A program made the position numbers and the translations under genes. DNA of 64,000 bases. It comes from Stratiformator vulcanicus (GTDB taxonomy: Bacteria; Planctomycetota; Planctomycetia; Planctomycetales; Planctomycetaceae). Positions 26,440 to 34,721 of the stretch are shown one piece after another. The DNA lies in NCBI RefSeq assembly GCF_007744515.1, contig NZ_CP036268.1, positions 1,589,712 to 1,653,711 on the forward strand, in the 5' to 3' direction. The first letter of the stretch is position 1; the number at the start of each line of letters is the position of its first letter. Below the pieces are notes generated by a model. That model did not search any database and was not told the DNA's origin. It saw only the letters and a program-made list of their open reading frames with translations.

Positions 26440-26708
26440 TGAAGCAATTCATCCTGCGGCAGCAATTACGGGCCTTCTCCCTCGGGAGAAGGTGCCGAAG
26501 GCGGTTGAGGGGGCGGTGGGGCGCTCGCCAAACGTCAACGTTGTTTGCTCAAGAGCTTTGCCCATTGAGCATCGACGCCGCGGCTCGAGGCTCAACCGCC
26601 GCAGCATCCCCTCACCCCAACCCTCTCCCAAGCGGAGAGGGGGCACTGCGTGCCTTTGTGCCTGCGGCAGCAAGGGTTCGGCAAAGGCATCAAGCGCGGC
26701 TTGTGTGC
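26440..26708 (+). repeat. R2 multi-hairpin unit (26.4 kb)
   Basis: Follows an R1 copy directly. Contains CATCCTGCGGCAGCAATTAC, a CCTTCTCC..GGAGAAGG hairpin, a GGTGGGGCGCTCG segment, CCCTCACCCCAACCCTCTCC followed by GCGGAGAGGG, and a second GCCTGCGGCAGCAAGGGTTC. It ends in a truncated R1-like GCGCGGCTTGTG. Frames through it are not genes. Confidence 0.8.
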
Positions 26709-26728
26709 TTAATCGTTCGATCAATTGA

Positions 26729-27556
26729 TCAAGATTGCCCCAACTCTGTGGCGCGTCGGCTGGCGGCGAGGACGGTGTCGATCAGCACGCCGCGGAGGCC
26801 GCCGGTTTCCAGTTCTCGAAGTCCCGCGATCGTCGTCCCTCCTGGGCTGGTGACGGCGTCTTTCAATTGGCCGGGGTGTTCGCCGGTCTCCAAGACCATT
26901 TTGGCGGCGCCTAGCAAAGTCTGTGCGGCGAGGCGTGTCGCCGTTTCGCGCGGGAGCCCGGCGGCGACACCGCCGTCTGAGAGAGCTTCGATCATCTCAA
27001 ACCCATAAGCGGGACCGCTGCCGGAGAGGCCCGTCACCGCGTCGAGCAGCGACTCGGAGACCTGTTCGGCGATGCCGACCGTCGCGAACATCGCTTCGAC
27101 CAACGCCGCATCGTCGTCGGTTGCCTGACCACCAAGTGCATAGGCGGCCGCACCCGCGCCGACGAGGCAGGGGGTGTTCGGCATCACGCGAACAATACGG
27201 CAGTCCCCGCCGAGCGTGCGAGTGAAGGTCGCAATCGGCACGCCTGCGGCGATCGAGACGACGAGTTTGGCGTGGTCGATGTCGCCTTTGAGTTCCGTGG
27301 TGACCTCGGCCATCATCTGAGGTTTGACCGCGAGGACGATGACATCCGATTTCGCAATTACTTCACTGTTCGACTCTGCGACGGTCGATCCCGTCGCGGA
27401 TTGAAAAGAGTTGCGGGAGGCCTCGATCGGATCGCCAGCCAAGATTTGAGCGGGCTTACAAAACTCGGCAGCAACGAGGCCCTTCGCGAGAGCCGCCGCC
27501 ATGCGGCCTGCTCCGATGAATCCGATGGTTTGATCTGCCGGAAAGGTAACTGCCAT
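26729..27556 (-). CDS. proC: Pyrroline-5-carboxylate reductase
   Basis: 275 aa. The Rossmann start is IGFIGAGRMAAALAKGL. VILAVKPQ-type motif (VIVLAVKPQMMAEV), VVSIAAGVP, RVMPNTPCLVGAGAAAY, and the conserved dimer and proline site DAVTGLSGSGPAYGFEMIEA with SPGGTTIAGLRELE. It reduces P5C to proline with NAD(P)H in the cytoplasm. Length is standard. A repeat-rich gap follows its stop at 26729. High confidence. Confidence 0.95.
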   Translation of the reverse strand: MAVTFPADQTIGFIGAGRMAAALAKGLVAAEFCKPAQILAGDPIEASRNSFQSATGSTVAESNSEVIAKSDVIVLAVKPQMMAEVTTELKGDIDHAKLVVSIAAGVPIATFTRTLGGDCRIVRVMPNTPCLVGAGAAAYALGGQATDDDAALVEAMFATVGIAEQVSESLLDAVTGLSGSGPAYGFEMIEALSDGGVAAGLPRETATRLAAQTLLGAAKMVLETGEHPGQLKDAVTSPGGTTIAGLRELETGGLRGVLIDTVLAASRRATELGQS

Positions 27557-27727
27557 GTTCGAAGCCGTTTACTTTGTGCGCAATTGCGTTGTGGGCGACA
27601 TGAAGACGATCGCTGGTCGCGTATGATGGTATGAGGGAGCGTCGCGAGATTCATCTCGACGACGATCTGCGCGGCCGCGGGGGTCGGTAGGAATGATCGA
27701 GAAGCACTTTATCCGGACGGGACTGAG

Positions 27728-28360
27728 ATGTCGGTACTGCTGCTGTGCCGCAAATGTCTGGCATGGAAACGAGCCGAAAGCGGTCGGTGTCCGCGGTGTG
27801 GGGCTTCACTGAGCGCGGATCGGCCCGACCCGCCGCGCGATGAGTTGGAAGCGGCCATTGGTCCGATCGAAACCTGTCTCGGAGAAGTTCGCGTTCGAGG
27901 TGATCAATCGACCGGCCCGGCTTCCCTGTACGTGACCGAACAGGGGCTATTGTTCATTCCGCACCGCCTCGAATATCGCACGATTGAAGGATCGGATGCC
28001 ACGGCGGGCAGCGTCGTCTGGACGATCGCCGAGCTGTTCTTCATGCCCCTATTGGTTTTGCGATTGGTTTTTCGTCCGGATGACAGCCGAGTCATCGCTA
28101 CGGCGGTGCCTCGGAAAGCCCCTTTTGAACAACCGGGGCTGCCGGCGGATTGGCTGATGGAAGATCCCGGTGCGTTTTTCATCGAGCGGACGAACATTCT
28201 CGCGATTCGTCGCAACTGGCGAGGTCGCTACCGTATCCTGTGCGTCGGGCATGTTGTCGTCGGGTTCGCTCCGTTGGCGTCCGGATCATCCTTCCGCCAA
28301 AAACTGGAATCGCTGGCGGAGGACGAACAGTGGCGCGGTTTGGCGTGGGACATTTCCTGA
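27728..28360 (+). CDS. Hypothetical protein with N-terminal zinc ribbon
   Basis: 210 aa. It begins LLLCRKCLAWKRAESGRCPRCGASL, two CxxC pairs forming a zinc ribbon. The middle has a hydrophobic helix (VVWTIAELFFMPLLVLRLVF) that may be a membrane segment, and a GRAM- or PH-like part (LYVTEQGLLFIPHRLEYR). The C-terminus is basic then acidic (AIRRNWRGRYRILCVGHV; LAEDEQWRGLAWD). No family is assigned. It is followed 165 bp later by a DUF2752 gene. Divergent from proC. Confidence 0.7.
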   Translation: MSVLLLCRKCLAWKRAESGRCPRCGASLSADRPDPPRDELEAAIGPIETCLGEVRVRGDQSTGPASLYVTEQGLLFIPHRLEYRTIEGSDATAGSVVWTIAELFFMPLLVLRLVFRPDDSRVIATAVPRKAPFEQPGLPADWLMEDPGAFFIERTNILAIRRNWRGRYRILCVGHVVVGFAPLASGSSFRQKLESLAEDEQWRGLAWDIS

Positions 28361-28524
28361 GTGACATTCCCTTCCCCGAGAGCGAATTCCGTGAGTGGCT
28401 ATTTCGTCTGTCTCCCTTGCCGTTGTCGCGGGCTTATGTGAGACGTTTTGTATTGATGCCGGAAACTCGGCTTGCCGCCCGCGTGGCGATCTCCTATGAC
28501 CCTGCTCCTCTCTCCTAATTCCTG

Positions 28525-28971
28525 ATGACATTTCGAACGATATTCGACGGGCAACCGTTACGCCGCGCTGAGCGTGGGGCGTTGGTCGTCTGGGCGTGTT
28601 TGTTAATCGCGGGCTTTTCGGTCGCTCTCTCATTAGAGCCCGACAACCGCGGCTTTGGCACGCATCAGCGACTGGGCCTTCCTCCGTGTACGTTTCGGGC
28701 GCTATTCGGATTCTCCTGCCCAAGTTGCGGTATGACGACCAGTTTTTCGAACTTCGTCCGTGGTCAATTTGCAGCCTCCGTAGCCGCAAATACGACCGGA
28801 CTCATCCTCGCCTTGTGCTGTGCGGTACAGATTCCGTGGGCGCTGGCGAGTGCATGGAGCGGACGTTTGATCGGAATTCATCGGCCGGAATCGGCGGCAG
28901 CCACGCTGCTGGTCGTTCTGGCGGTCTTATGCCTTTCGGAATGGATCGTTCGACTGAGTCTAGCGGCCTGA
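28525..28971 (+). CDS. DUF2752 membrane protein
   Basis: 148 aa. The DUF2752 signature is [20 protein letters not shown] followed by [10 protein letters not shown]. Three hydrophobic helices are visible: [34 protein letters not shown] and [17 protein letters not shown]. Members are small inner-membrane proteins of unknown function; the CPxCG motif may bind metal or form a disulfide. The same-strand neighbour upstream has a zinc ribbon. Identification of the family is good; the role is not known. Confidence 0.85.
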   Translation: MTFRTIFDGQPLRRAERGALVVWACLLIAGFSVALSLEPDNRGFGTHQRLGLPPCTFRALFGFSCPSCGMTTSFSNFVRGQFAASVAANTTGLILALCCAVQIPWALASAWSGRLIGIHRPESAAATLLVVLAVLCLSEWIVRLSLAA

Positions 28972-29180
28972 ACCTGACTGCGTTTCCAAAACACATCCTA
29001 AATTCGTAGCGGAATTGGCTCGCCCTCTCTGCGAGCAGTGAATCGACATCTCCCTTTCGCCGGTCGGCTGTTCAAGTCGGCGGGTAAGTCATCCCAAGAC
29101 CAATTCAACATCCAAGCCGCGGTCGAATCCGACCGACGGGCCGTCACCGTTCTCACGGAATCTCCGGAGTCTGCCGCACG

Positions 29181-29882
29181 ATGCGCCATTCGCAACGACT
29201 CGCATTAAAAACCGTCGGCCGATCGCGGCGGGCGGTGTCGCTGGTCGTCACGGCGGCGGTCCTGCTGTCTTGCGGCAGCGGATGCTCGTTATTCGTGATG
29301 GCGGGCAAGATGTTCTTCGGCGATCCCACGATCCCATCGCACTTTCATCGGATGGTTGGAATAGACCTGACCGACGGTGAGCACTCCGTGCTGGTCGTGA
29401 CAACGACCCCCGAAGCCATCAAACGCGATGCTCCGGCGATCGATCTCGACATTACCGAACGCGTCAGCCGACGGCTCAAAAACAAAGGGGTCGATCTCTT
29501 TCCGTCGGGGGAGGTCCTCACGTGGCTAGATGATCGTGGCGGTCGGTGGGATGATGTCGACGAAATCGCGCGAGCGTTCGAAACCGATTACATCGTCCAC
29601 TGCGACTTGCGTGAGTTGACGTTCTACGAAGAAAACAGCTCCGACCTCTACCGGGGCAAGGTCAACGGATCGATCTACTGCTACGAAGTGGCCGAAGAGA
29701 ATGGCGTCTATCTGGCGCAGCGGGTGTTCAACGTTGAATTCGATTCGACCTATCCGTCTCACCGGCCGAAATTGGCTCATCAAATGTCGGAACGTATTTT
29801 CCGCGAAGAGTTCGTGGACCGCGTCTGCAAGCAGGTCGCGTTGACGTTCTATGACCACAAATTGTCCGAAGAAATCGACTGA
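29181..29882 (+). CDS. Putative lipoprotein A of a tandem pair
   Basis: 233 aa. The signal region SLVVTAAVLLSCGSGCSLFV contains lipobox-like Cys. The body shares a layout with the next gene: SLFVMAGKMFFGDP at the N-terminus, VLTWLDDRGGRWDDVDEIARA, DYIVHCDLRELTFYEENSSD, LYRGKVNGSIYCYEV, and a C-terminal FREEFVDRVCKQVALTFYDH. No known domain was recognised. Start ATG 29181 has GGAG at 11 nt. The family appears to be an exported planctomycete lipoprotein of unknown role, present twice here through duplication. Confidence 0.75.
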   Translation: MRHSQRLALKTVGRSRRAVSLVVTAAVLLSCGSGCSLFVMAGKMFFGDPTIPSHFHRMVGIDLTDGEHSVLVVTTTPEAIKRDAPAIDLDITERVSRRLKNKGVDLFPSGEVLTWLDDRGGRWDDVDEIARAFETDYIVHCDLRELTFYEENSSDLYRGKVNGSIYCYEVAEENGVYLAQRVFNVEFDSTYPSHRPKLAHQMSERIFREEFVDRVCKQVALTFYDHKLSEEID

Positions 29883-29920
29883 CGGCTCCGCCCGTTGCCG
29901 CACCAAAGAATGCGAAGACC

Positions 29921-30577
29921 ATGATCCATCGAACGCGAACACTGCTGTGCGCCGCCGTGCTGGCCATCGCTTGCAGCGGATGCAACTACGTCCTCATGGC
30001 GGGTTACCTGATCGGCGGGCCGCCGTCGGTCGAGCCCGACTTTGATGCCGCAACCGGTGAGTCGTTGACCGATTACGAAGCGACCGCTGCCGTTGTGTGC
30101 TTCGCACCGGTCGAATTGCAATGGGACTTCGACGATGTCGACAAAGAAATCGCCGAGCATCTCGCCCATCGTCTGGCGTTTCACAAGATCGCGGTTCGCA
30201 ACCCTGATCGCGTCCACGAGTGGCTCGATCGCAATCCCGATTGGGACAAACCCGAAGAAATCGGGCAGGCGATGGATGTCACCTATGTGATCTACATCGA
30301 CCTGAGCCGATTCAGCCTGTACGAGGAAAACGCCAGCCACCTTTATCGCGGCCGGGCCGAAGCGGTCATTAGCGTCGTCAAGATGGACGGCGACGGCCAC
30401 GGCGAGAAGATCTTCAGCAAAGACCTGACCTCGAAATATCCGCTCGCGGTGCCGCGGTCGACATCGGTGGAGTCGTACGCCCAATTCAAGAAGAACTACC
30501 TCGACCGACTCAGCGAGGAAATCGGCCGGATGTTCTACGAGTATTATACACAGGACGATCTGGACCAGGTGAATTGA
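29921..30577 (+). CDS. Putative lipoprotein B of a tandem pair
   Basis: 218 aa. The lipobox-like signal is CAAVLAIACSGCNYVLMAGY. Shared parts with the upstream gene include VLMAGYLIGGPP, VHEWLDRNPDWDKPEEIGQA, TYVIYIDLSRFSLYEENASH, LYRGRAEAVISVV and LDRLSEEIGRMFYEYY. It lies 38 bp after its paralog on the same strand, so they are probably co-transcribed. The pattern (a predicted nucleotide- or peptide-free soluble domain after a lipid anchor) gives no function. An R1 repeat begins 34 bp after the stop and may act as terminator. Confidence 0.75.
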   Translation: MIHRTRTLLCAAVLAIACSGCNYVLMAGYLIGGPPSVEPDFDAATGESLTDYEATAAVVCFAPVELQWDFDDVDKEIAEHLAHRLAFHKIAVRNPDRVHEWLDRNPDWDKPEEIGQAMDVTYVIYIDLSRFSLYEENASHLYRGRAEAVISVVKMDGDGHGEKIFSKDLTSKYPLAVPRSTSVESYAQFKKNYLDRLSEEIGRMFYEYYTQDDLDQVN

Positions 30578-30611
30578 TTGAACCTGCTACGGTAGCGAGC
30601 ACTCTTTAACA

Positions 30612-30671
30612 ACAAGCCGCGCACGAAGTAAGCGGATCACTCACACGACCCGCTCACTTCATGCGCGGCTT
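30612..30671. repeat. R1 inverted repeat (30.6 kb)
   Basis: Arms ACAAGCCGCGCACGAAGTAA and the partly changed CCGCTCACTTCATGCGCGGC. It sits 34 bp past the lipoprotein stop. Confidence 0.8.
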
Positions 30672-30946
30672 TTGTCCATTATTGATGACTTTGCCGAACC
30701 CTTGCTGCCGCAGGCACATAGGCACGCAGTGCCCCTCTCCGCTCGGGAGAGGGTTGGGGTGAGGGGAAGCGGCGGAGGTTGATGCTCAATGGGCAAAGCT
30801 TGTGAGCAAACAACGATGACGTTTGGCGAGCGCCCCACCGTCCCCTCATCCGGCCTTCGGCCACCTTCTCCCCAGAGGAGAAGGCCCGTAATTGCTGCCG
30901 CAGGATGAATTGCTTCAACAAGCCGCGCACGTATTAAGCGGATCGA
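30672..30946 (-). repeat. R2 unit in reverse orientation (30.7 kb)
   Basis: Reverse complement of the 26.4 kb unit: TTGCTGCCGCAGGCACATAG, CCCTCTCCGCTCGGGAGAGG, CCTTCTCCCCAGAGGAGAAG, TTGCTGCCGCAGGATGAATT. It ends in a single R1 arm at 30918-30946. Confidence 0.8.
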
Positions 30947-30967
30947 TCACGCCCCGACGTCGCCCAC

Positions 30968-31165
30968 AACGAGCGATGGATTGTGCAATGCATCGCTTCC
31001 GGGGGCGGCTAGAACGCCGTCCCCGGCCACCCGATGATGATAGCCCGACGCGCAAGCGAGGCCGTGAGATAGCGGCGGATGGCTTTGGCAGGCGATCCTC
31101 ACGCCGCTCACCTTCGGCGACGGATCGAGCGACGCGTCTTCATCAATGGTCGCCGTGACGCGCAG
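30968..31165. repeat. R3 GC-rich repeat (31 kb)
   Basis: Contains ATCGCTTCCGGGGGCGGCTA, then CGCCGTCCCCGGCCACCCG, GATAGCCCGACGCGCAAGCG, AGGCCGTGAGATAGCGGCGG and CGACGCGTCTTCATCAATGG. Also found near 32.7, 36.2 and (short) 49.6 kb. Confidence 0.75.
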
Positions 31166-31215
31166 CCGGGGGCTTCGAAAGAGTCGTTATCGGCCAGCCG
31201 GCGATGTGACAAGCC

Positions 31216-31242
31216 GATCCGCTCACTTCGTGCGCGGCCTGT
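31216..31242. repeat. R1 single arm
   Basis: GATCCGCTCACTTCGTGCGC and GGCCTGT: one arm of R1 with two changes, in the leader region of the LhgO gene. Confidence 0.65.
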
Positions 31243-31331
31243 CTTGCTTTGCCCTCGCTCCATCCTTGCGGCGTCTGAATGAACCCTCGACGATAGGACC
31301 GTTCACCGGCCTTTATCGATTTGCTGCGAGC

Positions 31332-32531
31332 ATGGGATTGATTGAAACCGACGTGGCGATCATCGGCGGGGGGATCGTCGGAATGGCGACCGCCTACCAA
31401 TTGACCCGCCGCGACGTGCCGCCGCGGGTCGTCGTCATCGAGAAAGAGAGCCGGCTGGCCGCGCACCAAACGGGGCACAACTCCGGCGTGATTCACTCGG
31501 GCCTCTACTACCGCCCCGGTAGTTTGAAGGCACTGAATTGTCGCGCCGGTAAAGCGGCGCTGGAACGCTTTTGCGACGACGAAGGCATTGCGTGGGACCG
31601 GTGCGGCAAGGTGGTTGTGGCGACGACCGAAGAAGAGCTTCCTCGGCTTGATGCCCTACTGGAGCGCGGCCGTGAAAACGGCGTCGAATGCGAAATGATC
31701 GGACCGGAACGCCTGTCGGAACTCGAGCCGCACGCCGCGGGGCTCAAAGCGATTCATGTCCCCGAAACCGGCATCGTCGATTACGTGGCGGTCACTGAAC
31801 GGCTGGGCGAGCGTGTTCTTGAGCGGGGCGGGCGATTGCTACTCGGTGCCAAAGTTATGGGCTTTCGAAATCGCGACGGGCGTCGAATCGTCGAGACGAC
31901 CAACGGCGTCGTCAAAGCGAAGACAGTCATCAATTGCGCCGGGCTGCATTCCGATCGGGTGGCGCGACAAAGCGGAGCTCGACCCGACGCGAAGATCATT
32001 CCTTTCCGCGGGGAGTATTTCGAGCTGACAAAGGGCGCTGAGGGTTTCGTGAAGAACCTGATCTACCCGGTGCCCGATCCGCGGTTTCCTTTTCTCGGCG
32101 TCCACTTCACGCGGATGATTCAAGGAGGCGTCGAGTGCGGACCGAATGCCGTCCTCGCTTTCGCCCGGGAGGGCTATACGAAAACCCGTATGAACATCGG
32201 CGATCTCGGCGAGGCACTCTCATTCGGCGGCTTCGTCAAAATGGCAAAGCGTCACTGGCGGATGGGCATGGGCGAAATGTATCGCTCGATGAGTAAGGGG
32301 GCGTTCGTCAAAGCCCTTCAACGCCTCGTCCCCGACATCCGGGCCGAGCACCTACATGCGGCCCCCGCGGGGGTCCGCGCTCAAGCCGTACGCGGCAATG
32401 GCGAGCTCGTTGACGACTTCCTGATCGACGAATCGGGAGACGTGATCAACGTCCTCAATGCCCCTTCGCCGGCAGCAACCGCCTCGCTGCGAATCGGCGA
32501 GCAAATCGCGGAGCGGATTCCACTCAATTGA
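31332..32531 (+). CDS. lhgO: L-2-hydroxyglutarate oxidase
   Basis: 399 aa FAD enzyme. The dinucleotide motif is [18 protein letters not shown] at the N-terminus. [19 protein letters not shown] is the diagnostic L-2-hydroxyglutarate dehydrogenase/oxidase motif. Other conserved parts are [36 protein letters not shown] and the C-terminal [18 protein letters not shown]. It oxidises L-2-hydroxyglutarate to 2-oxoglutarate, a metabolite-repair reaction at the membrane. The start at 31332 is chosen because upstream codons are repeat DNA. Flanked by repeats on both sides. Confidence 0.93.
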   Translation: MGLIETDVAIIGGGIVGMATAYQLTRRDVPPRVVVIEKESRLAAHQTGHNSGVIHSGLYYRPGSLKALNCRAGKAALERFCDDEGIAWDRCGKVVVATTEEELPRLDALLERGRENGVECEMIGPERLSELEPHAAGLKAIHVPETGIVDYVAVTERLGERVLERGGRLLLGAKVMGFRNRDGRRIVETTNGVVKAKTVINCAGLHSDRVARQSGARPDAKIIPFRGEYFELTKGAEGFVKNLIYPVPDPRFPFLGVHFTRMIQGGVECGPNAVLAFAREGYTKTRMNIGDLGEALSFGGFVKMAKRHWRMGMGEMYRSMSKGAFVKALQRLVPDIRAEHLHAAPAGVRAQAVRGNGELVDDFLIDESGDVINVLNAPSPAATASLRIGEQIAERIPLN

Positions 32532-32561
32532 GCCACCCGCAATGCGAGTTTTCGAATCGAC

Positions 32562-32630
32562 ACAAGCCGCGCACGAAGTAAGCGGCTCGATCTTAACATC
32601 ACAAGCCGCGCACGAAGTAAGCGGATCGAT
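32562..32630. repeat. Two R1 arms in direct orientation
   Basis: ACAAGCCGCGCACGAAGTAA occurs at 32562 and again at 32601 in the same orientation, 30 bp after the lhgO stop. This is a tandem, not inverted, arrangement. Confidence 0.8.
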
Positions 32631-32636
32631 CGCGTC

Positions 32637-32939
32637 TCGGGACGGCTACAGGCTGCGACTTTCAAACCGCCCAAAATGCTCGAGGTTGAACGACGCGTCC
32701 TCATCAATTGACGCCGCGTGATCAATCGTTCCGGGGGCGTCGAAAACGCCGTCCCCGGCCACCCGGCGACGACAGCCCGACGCGCAAGCGAGGCCGTGAG
32801 ATTGCGGCGGATGGCTCTGGCGGGCGTCACTCACTCCGCCCACGGGGATCGAGAGGTTGAACGACGCGTCCTCATCAATCACCGCCGTGCGATCATTCGT
32901 TCCCGGGGGAGTCGAAACCGCCGTCCCCGGCCACAAATC
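32637..32939. repeat. R3 repeats, about two partial copies
   Basis: Shares TTGAACGACGCGTCCTCATC (two copies), GTTCCGGGGGCGTCGAAAAC, CGCCGTCCCCGGCCACCCGG, GACAGCCCGACGCGCAAGCG and GTGAGATTGCGGCGGATGGC with the 31 kb unit. Confidence 0.75.
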
Positions 32940-32988
32940 TCACAAAGAAAATTCGCGGCTCGCTCGAACCCTATCGCCGTTTCGGTCA

Positions 32989-33132
32989 CTACGGCGTCAG
33001 CACGCGAAAGAACGAGAATCCGATCGTCGCGAGGATGACCGGGAACTTCCATCGTTCCGCGCGGGCCTGCTCACTGATTCGAGCTCGTTCTCGCAGCTCG
33101 TCCGCAATCCACGAAGTAAATTGAATACTCAT
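32989..33132 (-). CDS. Possible small protein with C-terminal membrane helix
   Basis: 47 aa from ATG 33132: MSIQFTSWIADELRERARIS, then a basic stretch (EQARAERWK) and a hydrophobic end (FPVILATIGFSFFRVL). A charged helix followed by one membrane span is the form of many small bacterial proteins. Shine-Dalgarno is weak. It sits in an otherwise unexplained gap between repeats and a divergent lipoprotein gene. Low confidence; random open frames of this size are common. Confidence 0.3.
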   Translation of the reverse strand: MSIQFTSWIADELRERARISEQARAERWKFPVILATIGFSFFRVLTP

Positions 33133-33381
33133 TTCGTCCGATTGCAGGGCGTACATGAAGAGGCTCGCACAGATAATGGGGCTCTTCGATGGGCGAAGAG
33201 CGGGGGATGATAGAAGAGTCATCGGCTCATTCGCCCGATTCGTGGCAAAAAAGAGCCGCAATCGTGCCGGTCACGGCGACCCTGCCGCGTTGAGAACCGT
33301 CCATGCCGGTCATTCCGGTTCGGTGGAGGGGGCCGCGTCGTTCCGGGTAAGATTGATTTATCCCCACAACGAGATCGCCTG

Positions 33382-34170
33382 GTGCATCATCATCCTTTTC
33401 GAAGCTGCCCACTCTCGATCGTTCAACTGCAGAACTTTGCCTTCGTGCTGTCGGCAGCAGCGGCGCTATTCGCCGCCGGTTGCGGCACTGATCCGGCCGA
33501 GCCCTCGACCGAAGAGTCCGTGGATCAGGTCGAGCCGGAACCTCCCGATGTCGTCGGCACGCCGGTCCTCAGTGAGATCGGTAATGAGGAAGGCTTCGTC
33601 GCTTTGACGCGAGCCGACTTCGCGATGGACGGATTCGGATTAGTGGAAGAGGAGACCGCCGTCACTTGGTCGAATCGGACACCCGACCTTGGCGGATTTT
33701 TGGTTCGCTTTGATTCAGGTCGCGGCTATCTTCACACGAATGATGCCTACGGTAATTTCACGTTGCGACTCGACTATCGCTTTCCCATCGATGCCGACGC
33801 CGAATCGCCAGAAGACCGGGAGCAACTGAATTCTGGCGTGTTCGTGTTTCTCGAGCCGCCGCACAAGGTCTGGCCCCGCTGCCTCGAGGTGCAGGGGAAG
33901 TGGTCGGAGATGGGGCACATCAAGTCGAACGATCGAAACATTCAACTTGAAGTCAGTGACGACCAGGAGCGTCGCGAGCAGGCACGTCGCCCCCCCGGCG
34001 AGTGGAACTCGCTCGAAATCGTGACACGAGACGGAACCGTCACGAGCTTCGTCAACGGAGTCAAAATTTGCGAGAGTCAGCCATCAGAACTCAACAGTGG
34101 TTTGATTGCCCTGCAGGCGGAAGGGGACCCCGTCGAGTTTCGCCACATCCGCATTCGCCCCGGCGAATAG
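33382..34170 (+). CDS. DUF1080 lipoprotein (3-keto-disaccharide hydrolase family)
   Basis: 262 aa from GTG 33382. The signal ends in lipobox ALFAAGCGTDPAEPS, followed by an acidic linker. The DUF1080 fold then shows FVALTRADFAMDGFGLVEEE, GGFLVRFDSGRGYLHTNDAY, GNFTLRLDYRF, LNSGVFVFLEPPHKVWPRCLE and the end GLIALQAEGDPVEFRHIRIR. Some members cleave 3-keto-glycosides; many planctomycete copies are uncharacterised. Exported and lipid-anchored. It stands alone between repeat blocks. Confidence 0.88.
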   Translation: MHHHPFRSCPLSIVQLQNFAFVLSAAAALFAAGCGTDPAEPSTEESVDQVEPEPPDVVGTPVLSEIGNEEGFVALTRADFAMDGFGLVEEETAVTWSNRTPDLGGFLVRFDSGRGYLHTNDAYGNFTLRLDYRFPIDADAESPEDREQLNSGVFVFLEPPHKVWPRCLEVQGKWSEMGHIKSNDRNIQLEVSDDQERREQARRPPGEWNSLEIVTRDGTVTSFVNGVKICESQPSELNSGLIALQAEGDPVEFRHIRIRPGE

Positions 34171-34190
34171 CAAGCGCCTTCGAAATCGCA

Positions 34191-34252
34191 ACAAGCCGCG
34201 CACGAAGTAAGCGGGTCGCTCTCACGGTCCGCTTATTTTGCGCGCGGCTTGT
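34191..34252. repeat. R1 inverted repeat (34.2 kb)
   Basis: It begins 20 bp past the DUF1080 stop. The right arm reads GTCCGCTTATTTTGCGCGCG, the same variant seen inverted at 42809. Confidence 0.8.
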
Positions 34253-34594
34253 GTCGGCTATTGATGACTTTGCCGAACACTTGCTGCCGCAGGCACATAG
34301 GCACGCAGTGCCCCCTCTCCGCTCGGGAGAGGGTTGGGGTGAGGGGATGCAGCGGCGGTTGATCCGATAGCCGCGGCGATGATGCTCAATGGGCAAAGCT
34401 TGTGAGCCAACAGCGATGACGTTTGGCAATCGCCCCACCACCCCCTCATCCGACCTTCGGCCGCCTTCTCCCCAGAGGAGAAGGCCCGCAATCGCTGCCG
34501 CAGGCACACAGGCACGAAGTGCCCTCATCCGCCTTCGGCACCTTCTCCCGAGAGGAGAAGGCCCGCGGATGCTGCCGCTGGAGGAATTGGTTCG
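34253..34594 (-). repeat. R2 unit in reverse orientation (34.3 kb), with partial duplication
   Basis: As at 30.7 kb, plus a second CACAGGCACGAAGTGCCCTC and CCTTCTCCCGAGAGGAGAAG block at 34505-34562, so the hairpin portion is doubled. Confidence 0.8.
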
Positions 34595-34623
34595 ACAAGC
34601 CGCGCACGAAGTAAGCGGATCGA
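34595..34623. repeat. R1 single arm
   Basis: ACAAGCCGCGCACGAAGTAA then GCGGATCGA; closes the 34.3 kb R2 block, about 100 bp before the methyltransferase start. Confidence 0.75.
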
Positions 34624-34721
34624 TCGCGTCTTGCCGATCGCATTCCGCTCACCTTGCGTAATCGGCTCAACCGATAGAGATGGCAGAGGCCAGCTCTGTG
34701 TTCCTTTGCGCGCGGTGGATT

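Noticed and set aside
29036-29209. GTG-led frame of 57 codons overlapping the start of the lipoprotein gene
   Set aside because: No ribosome site and no protein-like motif; explained by leader DNA of the next gene.
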